A stretch of 64,000 bases of DNA, taken from assembly GCA_050747745.1 (NCBI GenBank), contig JBOGKM010000048.1, positions 1 to 64,000 on the forward strand, given 5' to 3'. Positions within the stretch are counted from its first letter, which is position 1, and the number at the start of each line of letters is the position of its first letter. Positions 33,174 through 42,108 of the stretch are shown one piece after another. The stretch is from SCQP01 sp050747745. Lineage in GTDB: Bacteria; Acidobacteriota; Terriglobia; Terriglobales; SCQP01. The notes under the pieces are model-generated. The model saw only the letters and a program-made list of their open reading frames with translations, was not told the origin of the DNA and made no database searches. Position numbers and translations under genes: made by a program.

Positions 33174-35237
33174 TTAGCTGTCAAGCGCGCGAGTGAAATT
33201 CGGGTCGCTCAGGCTGTTGCGCCCGGTCTCGAGGTGGCCGGCAAATCGGCGGTGAAAACGAGGATGGCTGCTGGAAGTGAGGTCAAAGTCGTACCAGCCA
33301 TCGCTGACGTCAAGATTCCAGGTGTGGCGCCAGAGCTGGCCGGAGGGAAGGGCAATCGTGAGAGGCGGGACGACGGCGTAGCAGGAGCGGAGCGATAGCG
33401 TGGTTGCGGCAGCGGCGCGATACGAGATGGAAATGGCATTGTGGGCGCGGTCATAGCGAAGCTGCGGCTCAGGAGCGGTTCCCTGGCCGGCGAAGGCACG
33501 GAAGAAGCCGTTGGGGCCGTGGAGCTCGAGCTGATAGGCCGTGGAGAAATACCAACTGTCCTCGATGGCGCCTCCGGAGACGAGCGTAAAGACTCGTGGT
33601 TCATGACGGGGTGAGCGCACCTGCAGGCCGGCGGCGGCGGTGCCGGAGTTGCGCAGCGTCAGGGTGAGGGTGGTGGGGGAGACGGCGGCCGAGGCGTGCA
33701 GTTCGTAGGGCACCGGGCGGGTGGGGCGCTGGCCCGGCTCCTGCACGGGAAGGCGCTGCCTGGCCGGCGGCACCGGTTTGTAGTCGGGATGGCGCTTGCG
33801 GTCCGGCGGCGCGTAGCTGGCCGTCGGCGGCAGAGGTGCGGCAGCGCTGGACCCGGCGGCGAAATCCAAGGTGGAGGTCAAATCGCCGCACACGGCGCGG
33901 CGCCAGGGCGTGATGTTGGGTTCGTGGACGCCGAAGCGGCGTTCCAGAAAGCGCAGCAGGGAAGTATGGTCGAACACCTCCGATGACACCCAGCCGCCCT
34001 TGCTCCAAGGCGAAACCACCAGCATCGGCACGCGCACGCCGAGACCGTAGGGGCCGCGCGGATTGCGCGCGCTGCCGGGGAAGATTTCGTGTTCGGTGGA
34101 AACGGTGGAGTGCCCGGAGTGCGAGGACAGTGGCGGCGTGGGAGGAACGATGTGATCGAAAAAGCCGTCGTTTTCGTCGTAGGTCAAAAACAGTACGGAC
34201 TTGCTAAACACCTTCGGCGCGGCGGTAAGCGCATCGAGCACCTGCGCGGTATACCAGGCGCCGTAGTTGGCAGGCCAGTTGGGATGTTCGCAATAAGCCT
34301 CAGGGGCGACAATCCAGGCGACCTGAGGGAGATGGCCGGCGATGACGTCGCGGCGGAATTCCTCGAACAGGTTTCCGCGGGATTGGGTGCGGGTGCCGGT
34401 GCGGGCGCGCTGGTAGAGGGCGGAAGCGGGGGCGGCGTTTTGAAACTGCCGGAAGTACAACAGCGTGTTGTCGCCGTAGTTGCCGATGTAGGCGTCGTGC
34501 TCATCGCCCCAATGGGTCTGGGGGCTGAGGCCAGTGCCAGTGTCCTGATAGACCTTCCAGCTCACACCCGCCGCTTGCAGGCGTTCGGGGTAGGTTGCCC
34601 AAGCGTAGCCGGATTCAGCGTCATCCACGACGGGACCGCCGCCGCGGCCGTCGTTGCCCACCCAGCCGGTCCACATATACATGCGGTTGGGATCGGTGGG
34701 TCCCAGCAGCGAGCCATGGTAGGCGTCGCAGATGGTGAAAGCGTCGGCGAGGGCGTAGTGAAAGGGGATATCGGCGCGCACCAGATGCGCCATGGTGGTT
34801 GCGCCCTTGTGCGCGACCCAGCCATCGTAACGGCCACGGTTCCAGGCTTGCTGCGTGCTGGTCCAGTCGTGCGGGAGGTCCTCGAGAAAACGCAGGCCCA
34901 AGTTGGGCGCGCCGGGATGGAAGGGCAGCACGTAGCCGTCAGCGCGGGGTTGACGCCAGACGGGTGCGCCGCCGGCAAGGCGCGCCGGATGCGGATCGCC
35001 AAAACCGCGGACGCCGCGCAGGGCGCCGAAGTAATGGTCGAAGGAGCGGTTTTCCTGCATGAAGAAGACGACGTGCTCGATATCGGCGAGCGTGCCGGTG
35101 CGGCCGGATGCGGGAATGGCGAGCGCGCGCAGGATGCTGGCGGGGAAGGCGGCAGCGGCGGCGCCCGCGCCCAGCAATTGCAGAAACGTTCTGCGCTCCA
35201 CCTGCCCAGTAGGAACCCGGGCCGTCCGGCTTGTCAA
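33174..35237 (-). CDS. Tat-exported phosphocholine-type phospholipase C
   Basis: A 687-residue phosphoesterase of the non-haemolytic/haemolytic PlcN/PlcH group, which hydrolyses phosphatidylcholine or sphingomyelin outside the cell. The N-terminus has a twin-arginine signal (ERRTFLQLLGAGAAAAAF). The catalytic domain begins IEHVVFFMQENRSFDHYFG, and contains LGPTDPNRMYMWTG and FLTYDENDGFFDHIVPP, the metal and active-site segments of this family. Two small beta domains follow (about 500-680), as in other family members. It is followed on the same strand, upstream, by mntH only 12 bases away, so the two may be co-transcribed. Confidence 0.93.
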   Translation of the reverse strand: MTSRTARVPTGQVERRTFLQLLGAGAAAAAFPASILRALAIPASGRTGTLADIEHVVFFMQENRSFDHYFGALRGVRGFGDPHPARLAGGAPVWRQPRADGYVLPFHPGAPNLGLRFLEDLPHDWTSTQQAWNRGRYDGWVAHKGATTMAHLVRADIPFHYALADAFTICDAYHGSLLGPTDPNRMYMWTGWVGNDGRGGGPVVDDAESGYAWATYPERLQAAGVSWKVYQDTGTGLSPQTHWGDEHDAYIGNYGDNTLLYFRQFQNAAPASALYQRARTGTRTQSRGNLFEEFRRDVIAGHLPQVAWIVAPEAYCEHPNWPANYGAWYTAQVLDALTAAPKVFSKSVLFLTYDENDGFFDHIVPPTPPLSSHSGHSTVSTEHEIFPGSARNPRGPYGLGVRVPMLVVSPWSKGGWVSSEVFDHTSLLRFLERRFGVHEPNITPWRRAVCGDLTSTLDFAAGSSAAAPLPPTASYAPPDRKRHPDYKPVPPARQRLPVQEPGQRPTRPVPYELHASAAVSPTTLTLTLRNSGTAAAGLQVRSPRHEPRVFTLVSGGAIEDSWYFSTAYQLELHGPNGFFRAFAGQGTAPEPQLRYDRAHNAISISYRAAAATTLSLRSCYAVVPPLTIALPSGQLWRHTWNLDVSDGWYDFDLTSSSHPRFHRRFAGHLETGRNSLSDPNFTRALDS

Positions 35238-35249
35238 ACCCGCTCTGCC

Positions 35250-36653
35250 TTAATGGCCGAGGATGACGCGCCAGGCGATGCCGAACGAGGAGGGCAGGGC
35301 GTAGATGTCGGCGGCGGTGATGAGCAGGGCGCTGCCCCAGCCGGCGATTTGCAGCCAGGCGGGCGAGCGCCATTCGCCCATGCGCTTGCGGAAGCTGGTG
35401 AAGTGCAGCAGCGGAAACATGGCGAAGGGCAACTGCAGCGCCAGAATCACCTGGCTCAGCGTGAGCAGGTCGGTCACGCTGCTGTTGCCGCGCAGACCGA
35501 TGATCAGCACGGCCGGGACCAGCGCGAACAGGCGCGTGATTAGGCGGCGCATCCAGGGCGGAATGCGCCAGCGCATGAAACCCTCCATGACCACCTGGCC
35601 GGCGAGGGTGCCGGTGATGGTGCTGCTTTGACCGCTGGCCAGCAGCGCGATGGCGAACAGAAAGCTGGCGGCAATGGTACCCAGCAGCGGCTCAAGCGTG
35701 AGATACGCCACGCGAATCCAGTCTGTATCGGCGCTGAAATGGACGAAGGCGCCGCCCGGCAGGGCTACGCCCGATTTGCCGTAAAACATCATCGCCGCCA
35801 GCACTAGGATGGCGGCGTTAAGAAAAAACGCCAACGACAGGGCCACGGTGGAATCGAGCGTGTTGAACTGGATGGCCTTGCGCAGCGAGAGACGGTCGCG
35901 GCGCAGCTTGCGGCTCTGCACTAGCGCCGAGTGCAGATAGAGGTTGTGGGGCATCACGGTGGCGCCGATGATGCCAATGGCCACGTACATCATGCCCGCC
36001 TGGCCTAAGCTGGGCGTGATGATCGCGCGTCCCATGGCCGCGAAACTGGGATGGGTGGCGGGCAGGATAAAGAGCTCCAGCCAGTAGCAGAACCCCATGG
36101 TGAAGATCAGCAGCGTGATCACCACCTCGATGGTGCGCATGCCGTAGCGCTGCAGGGCGAGCAACAGCAGCACGTCGAAGCCGGTGATGATGACCGCCCA
36201 CAGCAGGGGAATGTGAAACAGGAGGTTCAAGGCGACGGCGCTGCCCAGTACCTCGGCCAGGTCGCAGGCGACGATGGCAATTTCGCTCAGGATCCAGTTA
36301 GGCCAGCGCGTCCAGCGCGGGTACCATTCGCGGCAGCACTGTGCCAGATCCTTGCCGGTGACCACGCCCAGGCGCGCCGACAGCACCTGCATGAAAATCG
36401 CCATCAGGCTGGCGCCCGCCACCACCCACAGCAGGCCGAAGTGGTACTGCGCCCCGCCCTGCAGGTCCGTGCCCCAGTTGCCCGGGTCCATGTAGCCGAC
36501 GCTGACCAGCACCGCGGGGCCGACAAAAGCCTTCCAATGGCGCCAGAAGCTGGCTTGCGGCGGCGGCGTGGCCACGCTGTCGTGGACGCCTTCGAGAGAG
36601 GGATGCCCGGCGCGCTCCTCGACCTGCCGTTCGGTCCCTGGCTGCATGGTCAT
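35250..36653 (-). CDS. mntH: NRAMP divalent-metal transporter MntH
   Basis: A 467-residue proton-coupled importer of Mn(II) or Fe(II) with 11 or so helices. The first conserved motif DPGNWGTDLQGG on helix 1 is the classical DPGN metal-binding site, and helix 6 reads MPHNLYLHS (the MPH motif). Both are intact. The gene is divergent from an MntR/DtxR-type regulator, 79 bases apart, with a palindrome in the shared promoter. The start may be 36653 or the second ATG at 36647; neither has a ribosome site. Confidence 0.95.
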   Translation of the reverse strand: MTMQPGTERQVEERAGHPSLEGVHDSVATPPPQASFWRHWKAFVGPAVLVSVGYMDPGNWGTDLQGGAQYHFGLLWVVAGASLMAIFMQVLSARLGVVTGKDLAQCCREWYPRWTRWPNWILSEIAIVACDLAEVLGSAVALNLLFHIPLLWAVIITGFDVLLLLALQRYGMRTIEVVITLLIFTMGFCYWLELFILPATHPSFAAMGRAIITPSLGQAGMMYVAIGIIGATVMPHNLYLHSALVQSRKLRRDRLSLRKAIQFNTLDSTVALSLAFFLNAAILVLAAMMFYGKSGVALPGGAFVHFSADTDWIRVAYLTLEPLLGTIAASFLFAIALLASGQSSTITGTLAGQVVMEGFMRWRIPPWMRRLITRLFALVPAVLIIGLRGNSSVTDLLTLSQVILALQLPFAMFPLLHFTSFRKRMGEWRSPAWLQIAGWGSALLITAADIYALPSSFGIAWRVILGH

Positions 36654-36655
36654 AT

Positions 36656-36669
36656 TTAACCACAGTTAA
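36656..36669. promoter_or_regulatory. Palindrome in the mntH/mntR intergenic region, likely MntR operator
   Basis: TTAAC-CACA-GTTAA is a 5-base-arm inverted repeat that begins 3 bases before the mntH start codon. DtxR/MntR-type regulators bind TTA-rich palindromes of this sort, and binding here would block mntH transcription or initiation. It lies 64 bases from the regulator's own start codon. Confidence 0.55.
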
Positions 36670-36732
36670 TGGCAGCGATTTGGCAGCATTTTAGCTTTTT
36701 CATTCGCTATGGTATGATCACGGCATTACGCC

Positions 36733-37395
36733 ATGGAGCTTACCGTCTCCAAGGAGGACTACCTCAAGGCCATCGCCGAGGCGGAATCGGAGGAGGCGCC
36801 GGTTATTGCCGCCACCATCGGGCGCTGGCTGGACATCAGCCCGGCGGCGGTGACACTGGCGTTGCGCCGGCTGCGGCGCGATCAATTGTTGTGGGTGAAC
36901 GCCAAGGGGCGGATTCAGCTCACGAAAAAGGGGCGTGCGGTAGCCGACCGCATGCGCCTGCGCCATCACCTTATCGAGCGCATGCTGCACGAGATGCTGG
37001 GCGTGGAGTGGTACAAGGTGCATGAGGAGGCGGAGCGGCTGGAGCACTCGATTTCCCCCGACGTCGAGCGGCGGTTGATGGAGAAGCTGGGTCCGGCGGG
37101 ACTGTGTCCGCACGGCAACCCCATCAACAAAAGCGCGGCGGGACGGCGGCAGGCGGGACTGGTGGCACTGTGGGAAGCGCCGCTAGGCGAGCCGCTGCGC
37201 ATTGCCGGTATGCACGAGCGCGACCGGCAACTGCTGGAGTATTTTGATGGGCTGGGGCTGCGGCCCAACACCACCCTAGCGGTCGAGCGGCGCAACTACG
37301 ACGCTACCCTCACCCTCGCGCTCGTCTCCGGCCCGGTCACCCTCGCCGCCGCCGCCGCGCAGAAAATCTGGGTCGCGCCGCTTTCGAGAAACTGA
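36733..37395 (+). CDS. DtxR/MntR-family metal-dependent repressor
   Basis: A 220-residue regulator: N-terminal winged helix-turn-helix (about 1-62; SKEDYLKAIAEAESE, then ISPAAVTLALRRLRRDQLL), a dimerisation/metal domain (HHLIERMLHEMLGVEWYKVHEEAERLEHSIS, Fe/Mn ligands Glu, His and Cys/Met positions), and a C-terminal FeoA/SH3-like domain (about 145-218). Divergence from mntH implies that it senses Mn(II) or Fe(II) and represses mntH. TTTAGC-17-TATGAT (36690-36718) is a plausible promoter. The leader is very short, with no ribosome site. Confidence 0.9.
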   Translation: MELTVSKEDYLKAIAEAESEEAPVIAATIGRWLDISPAAVTLALRRLRRDQLLWVNAKGRIQLTKKGRAVADRMRLRHHLIERMLHEMLGVEWYKVHEEAERLEHSISPDVERRLMEKLGPAGLCPHGNPINKSAAGRRQAGLVALWEAPLGEPLRIAGMHERDRQLLEYFDGLGLRPNTTLAVERRNYDATLTLALVSGPVTLAAAAAQKIWVAPLSRN

Positions 37396-37420
37396 TACCT
37401 TTAAGTCTCCGGAGGTCGTG

Positions 37421-39343
37421 ATGATACTTCGCGCCGCCTGCGCCGCTCTGCTGTTCGCCGCCGCCCCCGCGCTCTTCGCCCAGCAGGGCGTCGGCCCCCT
37501 GCCTGCGCCGCTGCCGCCGCCGCTGCCGATCCCGCGCGATGTCCCCTATCAGCCGGGCACGATCACGCTGCTGGCCGACTTCACCAACGTGGCCCAGCGC
37601 ATCGTGCAGGTGCAGGAGACCATTCCGGTCGCTCCGGGCAGGCTGATGCTGTTTTTCCCCGCCTGGATTCCAGGCAACCACGCCGCCGATGGGCCCATCC
37701 AGGCCATGGGCGGGCTGAGGATCACGGCTAACGGCGAGCGCGTCCCCTGGACCCGCGACCGCGTAGACCACTTCGCCTTCCAGATGCAGGTGCCGAGCGG
37801 GGTCAGCGCGCTCCACGTCCGCTTTCAGTATCTGGCTTCGCTGCGCACGGCCCAGGGCCGCATCAGCTTCGATCACAACATCATTGACTTGTCCTGGAAC
37901 ACGGTGGTGCTGTATCCGGCGGGATACTTTTCCCGCGACATCGACGTAACCCCTGCGATCCGCATGCCTGCGGGCTGGCAATACGCCACGGCGCTAACCA
38001 CGACCGACCGCAGCGGCAACGAGGTGCATTTCGCTACCGTGCCGCTGAACACGCTGGTCGATTCGCCGCTTTATGCCGGAGTCAACTATCGGCGCTTCAA
38101 TCTCTCGCCCAACCCCGGCGATGACGTCCATCTGAACGTGTTCGCTGATACGCCCGGCGATCTGGACGCCACCCCGCAGGAAGTGCAGTGGCACCGCAAC
38201 CTGGCGCAGCAGGCGTTGAACCTGTTTCACTCGCATCATTACAAGCATTATGACTTCCTGCTCACGCTGAGCGACACGGTTGGGGGCGAGGGGTTGGAGC
38301 ACCATCAGTCCAGCGAAGACGGCACCCGCGCCAACTACTTCACCGACTGGGGCGCGGGCGTGGCCAACCGCGACCTGCTGGCGCACGAGTACACGCACTC
38401 GTGGAACGGCAAGTTCCGGCGCCCCTATGATTTGTGGACACCCAACTTCAACTGGCCCATGCAGGATGATCTGCTCTGGGTCTACGAAGGCCTGACCCAG
38501 TACTGGGGCTACGTGCTGTCGGCGCGTTCGGGCATGCGCACGCCGCAGCAGACACGCGACCTGATTGCCGGCGTCGCCGCCGGTTTTGCAGTCAGTCCGG
38601 GGCGCGACTGGCGTCCGCTGGACGACACCACCAACCAGGAAGGCATGTCGAACCGCCGGCCGGTGACCTGGACGAGCTGGCTGCGCGGCGAGGACTACTA
38701 CCAGGAGGGCCTGCTGATCTGGCTGGATACGGATACCAAGATCCGCGAGCTGAGCGGCGGAAAAAAATCTCTCGACGACTTCGCGCACTTGTTCTACGGC
38801 ATGGATAACGGAAGCTTCGTGACCAGGACCTACACGTTGGATCAGCTCGTGCAGGCGCTGAACCAGGTGCAGCCCTATGACTGGGCCCAGTTTTTCCGCA
38901 CCCGCGTCTACGAGCTGCATCCGGCGGTCCCGCTGGGCGGCATCACCCAGGGCGGCTACCAACTGATCTACAACGACACGCCCTACGCCTGGCAGCGGGG
39001 CAGCGGACGTTTCGGTGCCAATTTTTCAACCAGCATCGGCTTCAGCGTGGGCGCCAACGGAACGGTGAACCAGGTCTGGTGGGGCAGCCCGGCGTTCCAG
39101 GCGGGACTGGCGGGCGATGTGCAAATCGAGGCGATCAATGGCGAGGCGTTCTCGGTGCAGCGGCTGCGCCAGGCGCTGCTCGCCGCCGAGCATTCCTCAG
39201 GGCCCATCGAGTTGCTGGTGAAGCGTGGCGCCAAGTTTCTGACCGTGCCGGTGAACTACCACGGCGGGCTGCGCATTCCGCACCTGCAGCGCGTGCCCGG
39301 CGTGCCTGACCGGCTGGACGCGATCCTGGCGCCGGTGCACTGA
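37421..39343 (+). CDS. Secreted M61-family peptidase with PDZ domain
   Basis: A 640-residue exported zinc aminopeptidase of the glycyl-aminopeptidase family. It has a signal peptide (about 1-20, ending in FAQ), an N-terminal beta domain and the zinc motif HEYTHSWNGK (His322 to Lys331). Upstream lies a GGEGLEH loop and downstream WVYEGLTQYWG, containing the third ligand Glu. A C-terminal PDZ domain (about 530-610; VWWGSPAFQAGL) probably binds substrate C-termini. GGAGG lies 5 bases before the ATG at 37421, which is preferred to the adjacent GTG. Confidence 0.93.
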   Translation: MILRAACAALLFAAAPALFAQQGVGPLPAPLPPPLPIPRDVPYQPGTITLLADFTNVAQRIVQVQETIPVAPGRLMLFFPAWIPGNHAADGPIQAMGGLRITANGERVPWTRDRVDHFAFQMQVPSGVSALHVRFQYLASLRTAQGRISFDHNIIDLSWNTVVLYPAGYFSRDIDVTPAIRMPAGWQYATALTTTDRSGNEVHFATVPLNTLVDSPLYAGVNYRRFNLSPNPGDDVHLNVFADTPGDLDATPQEVQWHRNLAQQALNLFHSHHYKHYDFLLTLSDTVGGEGLEHHQSSEDGTRANYFTDWGAGVANRDLLAHEYTHSWNGKFRRPYDLWTPNFNWPMQDDLLWVYEGLTQYWGYVLSARSGMRTPQQTRDLIAGVAAGFAVSPGRDWRPLDDTTNQEGMSNRRPVTWTSWLRGEDYYQEGLLIWLDTDTKIRELSGGKKSLDDFAHLFYGMDNGSFVTRTYTLDQLVQALNQVQPYDWAQFFRTRVYELHPAVPLGGITQGGYQLIYNDTPYAWQRGSGRFGANFSTSIGFSVGANGTVNQVWWGSPAFQAGLAGDVQIEAINGEAFSVQRLRQALLAAEHSSGPIELLVKRGAKFLTVPVNYHGGLRIPHLQRVPGVPDRLDAILAPVH

Positions 39344-39434
39344 GGCAGTGAACCCTTCCCAGCACCTGCACCAACGCGGGGTTGGTCACCGGGCGCGGCG
39401 ATACCGCATTGACTCCGCGCGGCAGCCCAGCGGA

Positions 39435-39808
39435 CTATGCCGGCGCCCCGCGCCAGGTGGTCACCGCACGGCCGCCGAGGTGCATGCGCTCGCCCTGCAC
39501 GTCGACGCGCGGAAGCGCAGCCCGGCGCCGGCCGCCGCCAGTTCCTCCTGCCAGACGGCGTGGGCGCTGGCGAGGGTGGCGTGGCCGCAGAGCGAGACTT
39601 CGACCGTGGGCGTGAACCAGCGCAGCGCGAAGCTGGCGTCCTCGCCCGCGCGCGGCTGAAGAAAAGCGGTCTCCGAAGCCTGCATTTCGCGCGCCACCGC
39701 CTGCATCCAGGCGGCGGCACGCGGCGCTTGCAGCAAGCAGACCACCGCGGGATTGCCGCCGAAGGCGGTGCCGGAAAACGCATCCACGCCAATCGGTTTC
39801 TCGGCCAT
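39435..39808 (-). pseudogene. PhzF-family isomerase pseudogene (internal deletion and frameshift)
   Basis: From ATG 39808 the frame reads DAFSGTAFGGNPAVVCLL, then WMQAVAREMQASETAFLQ and LRWFTPTVEVSLCGHATLASAH. These are the first 90 or so residues of PhzF/trans-homoprolinol-type isomerases. The match then stops; in the next frame, down to 39435, it resumes with VDVQGERMHLGGRAVTTWRG, the PhzF C-terminus. About 150-170 central residues are missing and the two ends are out of frame. The start overlaps copy 1 of a 45-bp repeat. Confidence 0.8.
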
Positions 39809-39850
39809 GCCCTGATTGTCTCACCGGGGCACGATACCACTGGGTTATCG
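39806..39850 (-). repeat. 45-bp repeated translation-start region, copy 1
   Basis: The first 29 bases (39806-39834) are identical to 42106-42134, and 12 of the next 16 also match. On the minus strand the copy ends ...AATCAGGGCATG, the ATG being the phzF pseudogene start. Confidence 0.85.
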
Positions 39851-39857
39851 CGGGGCG

Positions 39858-40772
39858 CTACAGCCTGAGATCCCACGTCTCCTCGACGAGATCGACGCCG
39901 AAGCTGTGATGCGGGGCTTCGTGGACTTTCTGGAATCCGGCCTCAGCGTAGAGATGGCGGGCGGCGCTCAGATTGCTCTGTGTCCACAGCGTGAGCGTCT
40001 CATAGCCGGACGCGCGCGCGAAGGCCACGCATTCGCGCACCAGCGCCCGGCCCACGCCCGCGCCGCGCGCCGCCGGTTCGACCAGCAGCAGCCGCAGCTT
40101 GGCGGTGGCGCCGCGCTCCGGGTGCCGCACCAGAAAAATGCAGCCCAGCCGGGCGTCCTCGCGTTCGGCGATCCAGCAACGCCCGCGCTCCGGATCGGAC
40201 TGCGTCAGGAAATCGGCCGCGATGCGCGCCACCAGCGCCTCGAACTCCAGGTTCCAGCCGTATTCCTGCGCGTAGATCGCCCCGTGGCGGCCGATCACCC
40301 AGCCCACGTCACCCGCCCGGTGCGGACGCAGCACCACCGGCGCGCGGCTGGCGCCGCCGAGGAGCATCTCGATCCGCTTCATGGCATCCACTAGTTCCGC
40401 CTGCTGCTCGGGCACGAGGGGCGAAAGCAAGCCGGCCGCCAGCGTGTCGGCGCGGCGGTTGATGGCGCCAAACACCGTCCGGCCGCGCGCGCTCAGGCGC
40501 AGCCGCACGGTACGGCCATCGTCGGCCGCGGCCTGGCGCCGCAGCAGCCCGCTGGATTGGAACTTGCGCAGGATCCGGCTGAGGTAGCCGGCATCGAGGT
40601 CCAGCACCTGAGCGATCGCGGCGGCAGTGGTCTCGCCGCACGCGGCCAGCTCGAACAGGACCCGGGTTTCGGTCAGTGAGTACTCCGATTCCAGCAAATG
40701 CTCCTGCAACGTGCCCACCCGGCGCGTATAGAAGCGGTTGAAGCGGCGCAGCGCGGTGCTCTCCGGCGTCAT
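39858..40772 (-). CDS. MarR-GNAT fusion: regulator plus N-acetyltransferase
   Basis: A 304-residue two-domain protein. Residues about 1-145 form a MarR winged helix (YSLTETRVLFELA, then AAAIAQVLDLDAGYLSRILRKF, and GRTVRLRLSARGR in the wing). Residues about 150-304 form a GNAT acetyltransferase with the acetyl-CoA loop EPAARGAGVGRALV and the ending NLSAARHLYAEAGFQKV. Such fusions are known in many bacteria but their substrates are mostly undefined. It probably represses its own promoter, where a perfect palindrome lies 15 bases before the ATG, and reacts to a compound that it can also acetylate. Confidence 0.92.
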   Translation of the reverse strand: MTPESTALRRFNRFYTRRVGTLQEHLLESEYSLTETRVLFELAACGETTAAAIAQVLDLDAGYLSRILRKFQSSGLLRRQAAADDGRTVRLRLSARGRTVFGAINRRADTLAAGLLSPLVPEQQAELVDAMKRIEMLLGGASRAPVVLRPHRAGDVGWVIGRHGAIYAQEYGWNLEFEALVARIAADFLTQSDPERGRCWIAEREDARLGCIFLVRHPERGATAKLRLLLVEPAARGAGVGRALVRECVAFARASGYETLTLWTQSNLSAARHLYAEAGFQKVHEAPHHSFGVDLVEETWDLRL

Positions 40773-40786
40773 GGCAACTAATATAG

Positions 40787-40799
40787 TTGACTAAGTCAA
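40787..40799 (-). promoter_or_regulatory. Probable MarR-type operator upstream of the MarR-GNAT gene
   Basis: TTGAC-TAA-GTCAA is a perfect 5-base inverted repeat in an A/T-rich patch that also holds AACTAATATAGTT. MarR proteins favour such short palindromes overlapping their own promoters. A possible -10 (TATATT) lies between it and the start codon. Confidence 0.6.
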
Positions 40800-40894
40800 A
40801 TAAGGCAAGCGCCCCGATGTTTTCAGGCTGGTGCTGCGTCCGCTGCTCGCCCGCTCCGTATAATCTCTCAGTTGCCTAGTTTCAGCGGCGGGGA

Positions 40895-42073
40895 TCAGGC
40901 GGCGAATAGAGCCGCCGCGGTGAGGGCGTAGATGAGGGCGCATCGCGCGAGACTGCGGGTGGAAACAAACTCATTCGGTCCGTGCGACACGGTGAGCAGC
41001 CCCGGGCCGTAGGCGTAGGCGGGAATGCCGCGCGCGGCGTAAAAGCGAGTTTCCAGCAGGCCGGGACACATCTCGATGGGTGGCTGTGTTCCAGTAATGG
41101 CGCAGACTTGCCTGGATAGGATCGTTGCCAGGCGATCCTCCTCCGGGCTCGCGGACGCGGGCTCTTCCTGCAGCACCTCGATCTCGAAACCCGGGAGCGC
41201 ATCGGAAAGGCGCTGCTTTTCCAACCTGAAGTCTTCCTCGGGGTTGAGGCGCCGGTCAATGGTGAAGGTACAGAATTCCGGCGTGACATTGAAGTTCGTG
41301 CCGGCTTCGACGCGCCCTCCCAGCAGCAGAATCGAACGCCGCGCCGCCGCGGGCGTGATGTTGTAGCTGGTCTCGCGCTGCTCGACTTCCTGCTTGAGCC
41401 GTGCCAGCTGAGCCAGGGCGGGCAGCGCGTGTTCAAACGCATTCACGCCTTCGAATTGCCGGCCGACATGAGCCGCTTGGCCGCGCAGCGTGGCGCGCAG
41501 CGCAATGGCGCCGCGGCTGGCGTTCCAGATGACGCCGCCGGTGGGTTCAGGCGTCAGCATGCCGATGCCGTCGCGGCCCAGCAGGCCGAGCCGGTCGAGA
41601 TGGCGCGAGCCGCGTGGCCCGGAGGTTTCCTCGTCCGGCACGAGCACGAGGCCGATGCGTCCGGAGCCGAGCAGCCCGAGATCGCGCGCCGCGGCGGCGG
41701 CATGGATCATCGCCGCCAGGCCGCCTTTCATGTCTGAGGCGCCGCGGCCGAACAGATTCGCTTCCCGGAGGCGCGGCTCGAACTGACTCCGGTTCTGTGC
41801 CGGGACGACGTCATAATGGCCGCTGAAATAGAGGGTTCGCGTGCCCGTCCCCGCAAAGGCGAGGACGCAGGCTTCCTCGTGCCGGACATCGTCGAAGCCG
41901 AGCCGGCGCAGCTCGTGCGCCAGCGCATCCGCACACGCTTCATAGTGGTTGCCGGGAGGGTTTTCGGTGGCGATCGCGATCAGCCGCGACGCCAGTTCCA
42001 CCAGTGCGGTTTCCGGCAGCCGCTCCTGGAGCGCTGCCATCCTGCGGGCGGGTTCGGCAGTCGCGCCCTTCAT
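40895..42073 (-). CDS. M20-family metallopeptidase (ArgE/DapE/CPG2-like)
   Basis: A 392-residue dinuclear-zinc hydrolase predicted to remove an acyl group or a C-terminal residue from a peptide or amino-acid conjugate. Metal and catalytic residues are visible: GHYDVVP (His86, Asp88), GRGASDMKGG (Asp114), PDEETSG (Glu148 base, Glu149 ligand) and, near the C-terminus, SHGPNEF (His). The dimerisation domain lies around 190-300. The start at 42073 overlaps the stop of a 12-codon upstream frame (ATGA). The much longer frame extending to 42892 crosses the divergent gene and is rejected. Confidence 0.9.
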   Translation of the reverse strand: MKGATAEPARRMAALQERLPETALVELASRLIAIATENPPGNHYEACADALAHELRRLGFDDVRHEEACVLAFAGTGTRTLYFSGHYDVVPAQNRSQFEPRLREANLFGRGASDMKGGLAAMIHAAAAARDLGLLGSGRIGLVLVPDEETSGPRGSRHLDRLGLLGRDGIGMLTPEPTGGVIWNASRGAIALRATLRGQAAHVGRQFEGVNAFEHALPALAQLARLKQEVEQRETSYNITPAAARRSILLLGGRVEAGTNFNVTPEFCTFTIDRRLNPEEDFRLEKQRLSDALPGFEIEVLQEEPASASPEEDRLATILSRQVCAITGTQPPIEMCPGLLETRFYAARGIPAYAYGPGLLTVSHGPNEFVSTRSLARCALIYALTAAALFAA

Positions 42074-42108
42074 GCGGATTCGAAGCCGCGGTTGTCTTCC
42101 AACTTCAT
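42070..42108 (-). CDS. 12-codon upstream ORF coupled to the M20 gene
   Basis: From the ATG inside repeat copy 2 (42108) a frame reads MKLEDNRGFESA and stops at TGA, overlapping the M20 ATG (ATGA). The start is preceded by AATCAGGGC, the same context as the phzF pseudogene start. It may be a leader peptide that brings ribosomes to the M20 start, or the trace of a deleted gene. Too short to judge by composition. Confidence 0.35.
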   Translation of the reverse strand: MKLEDNRGFESA

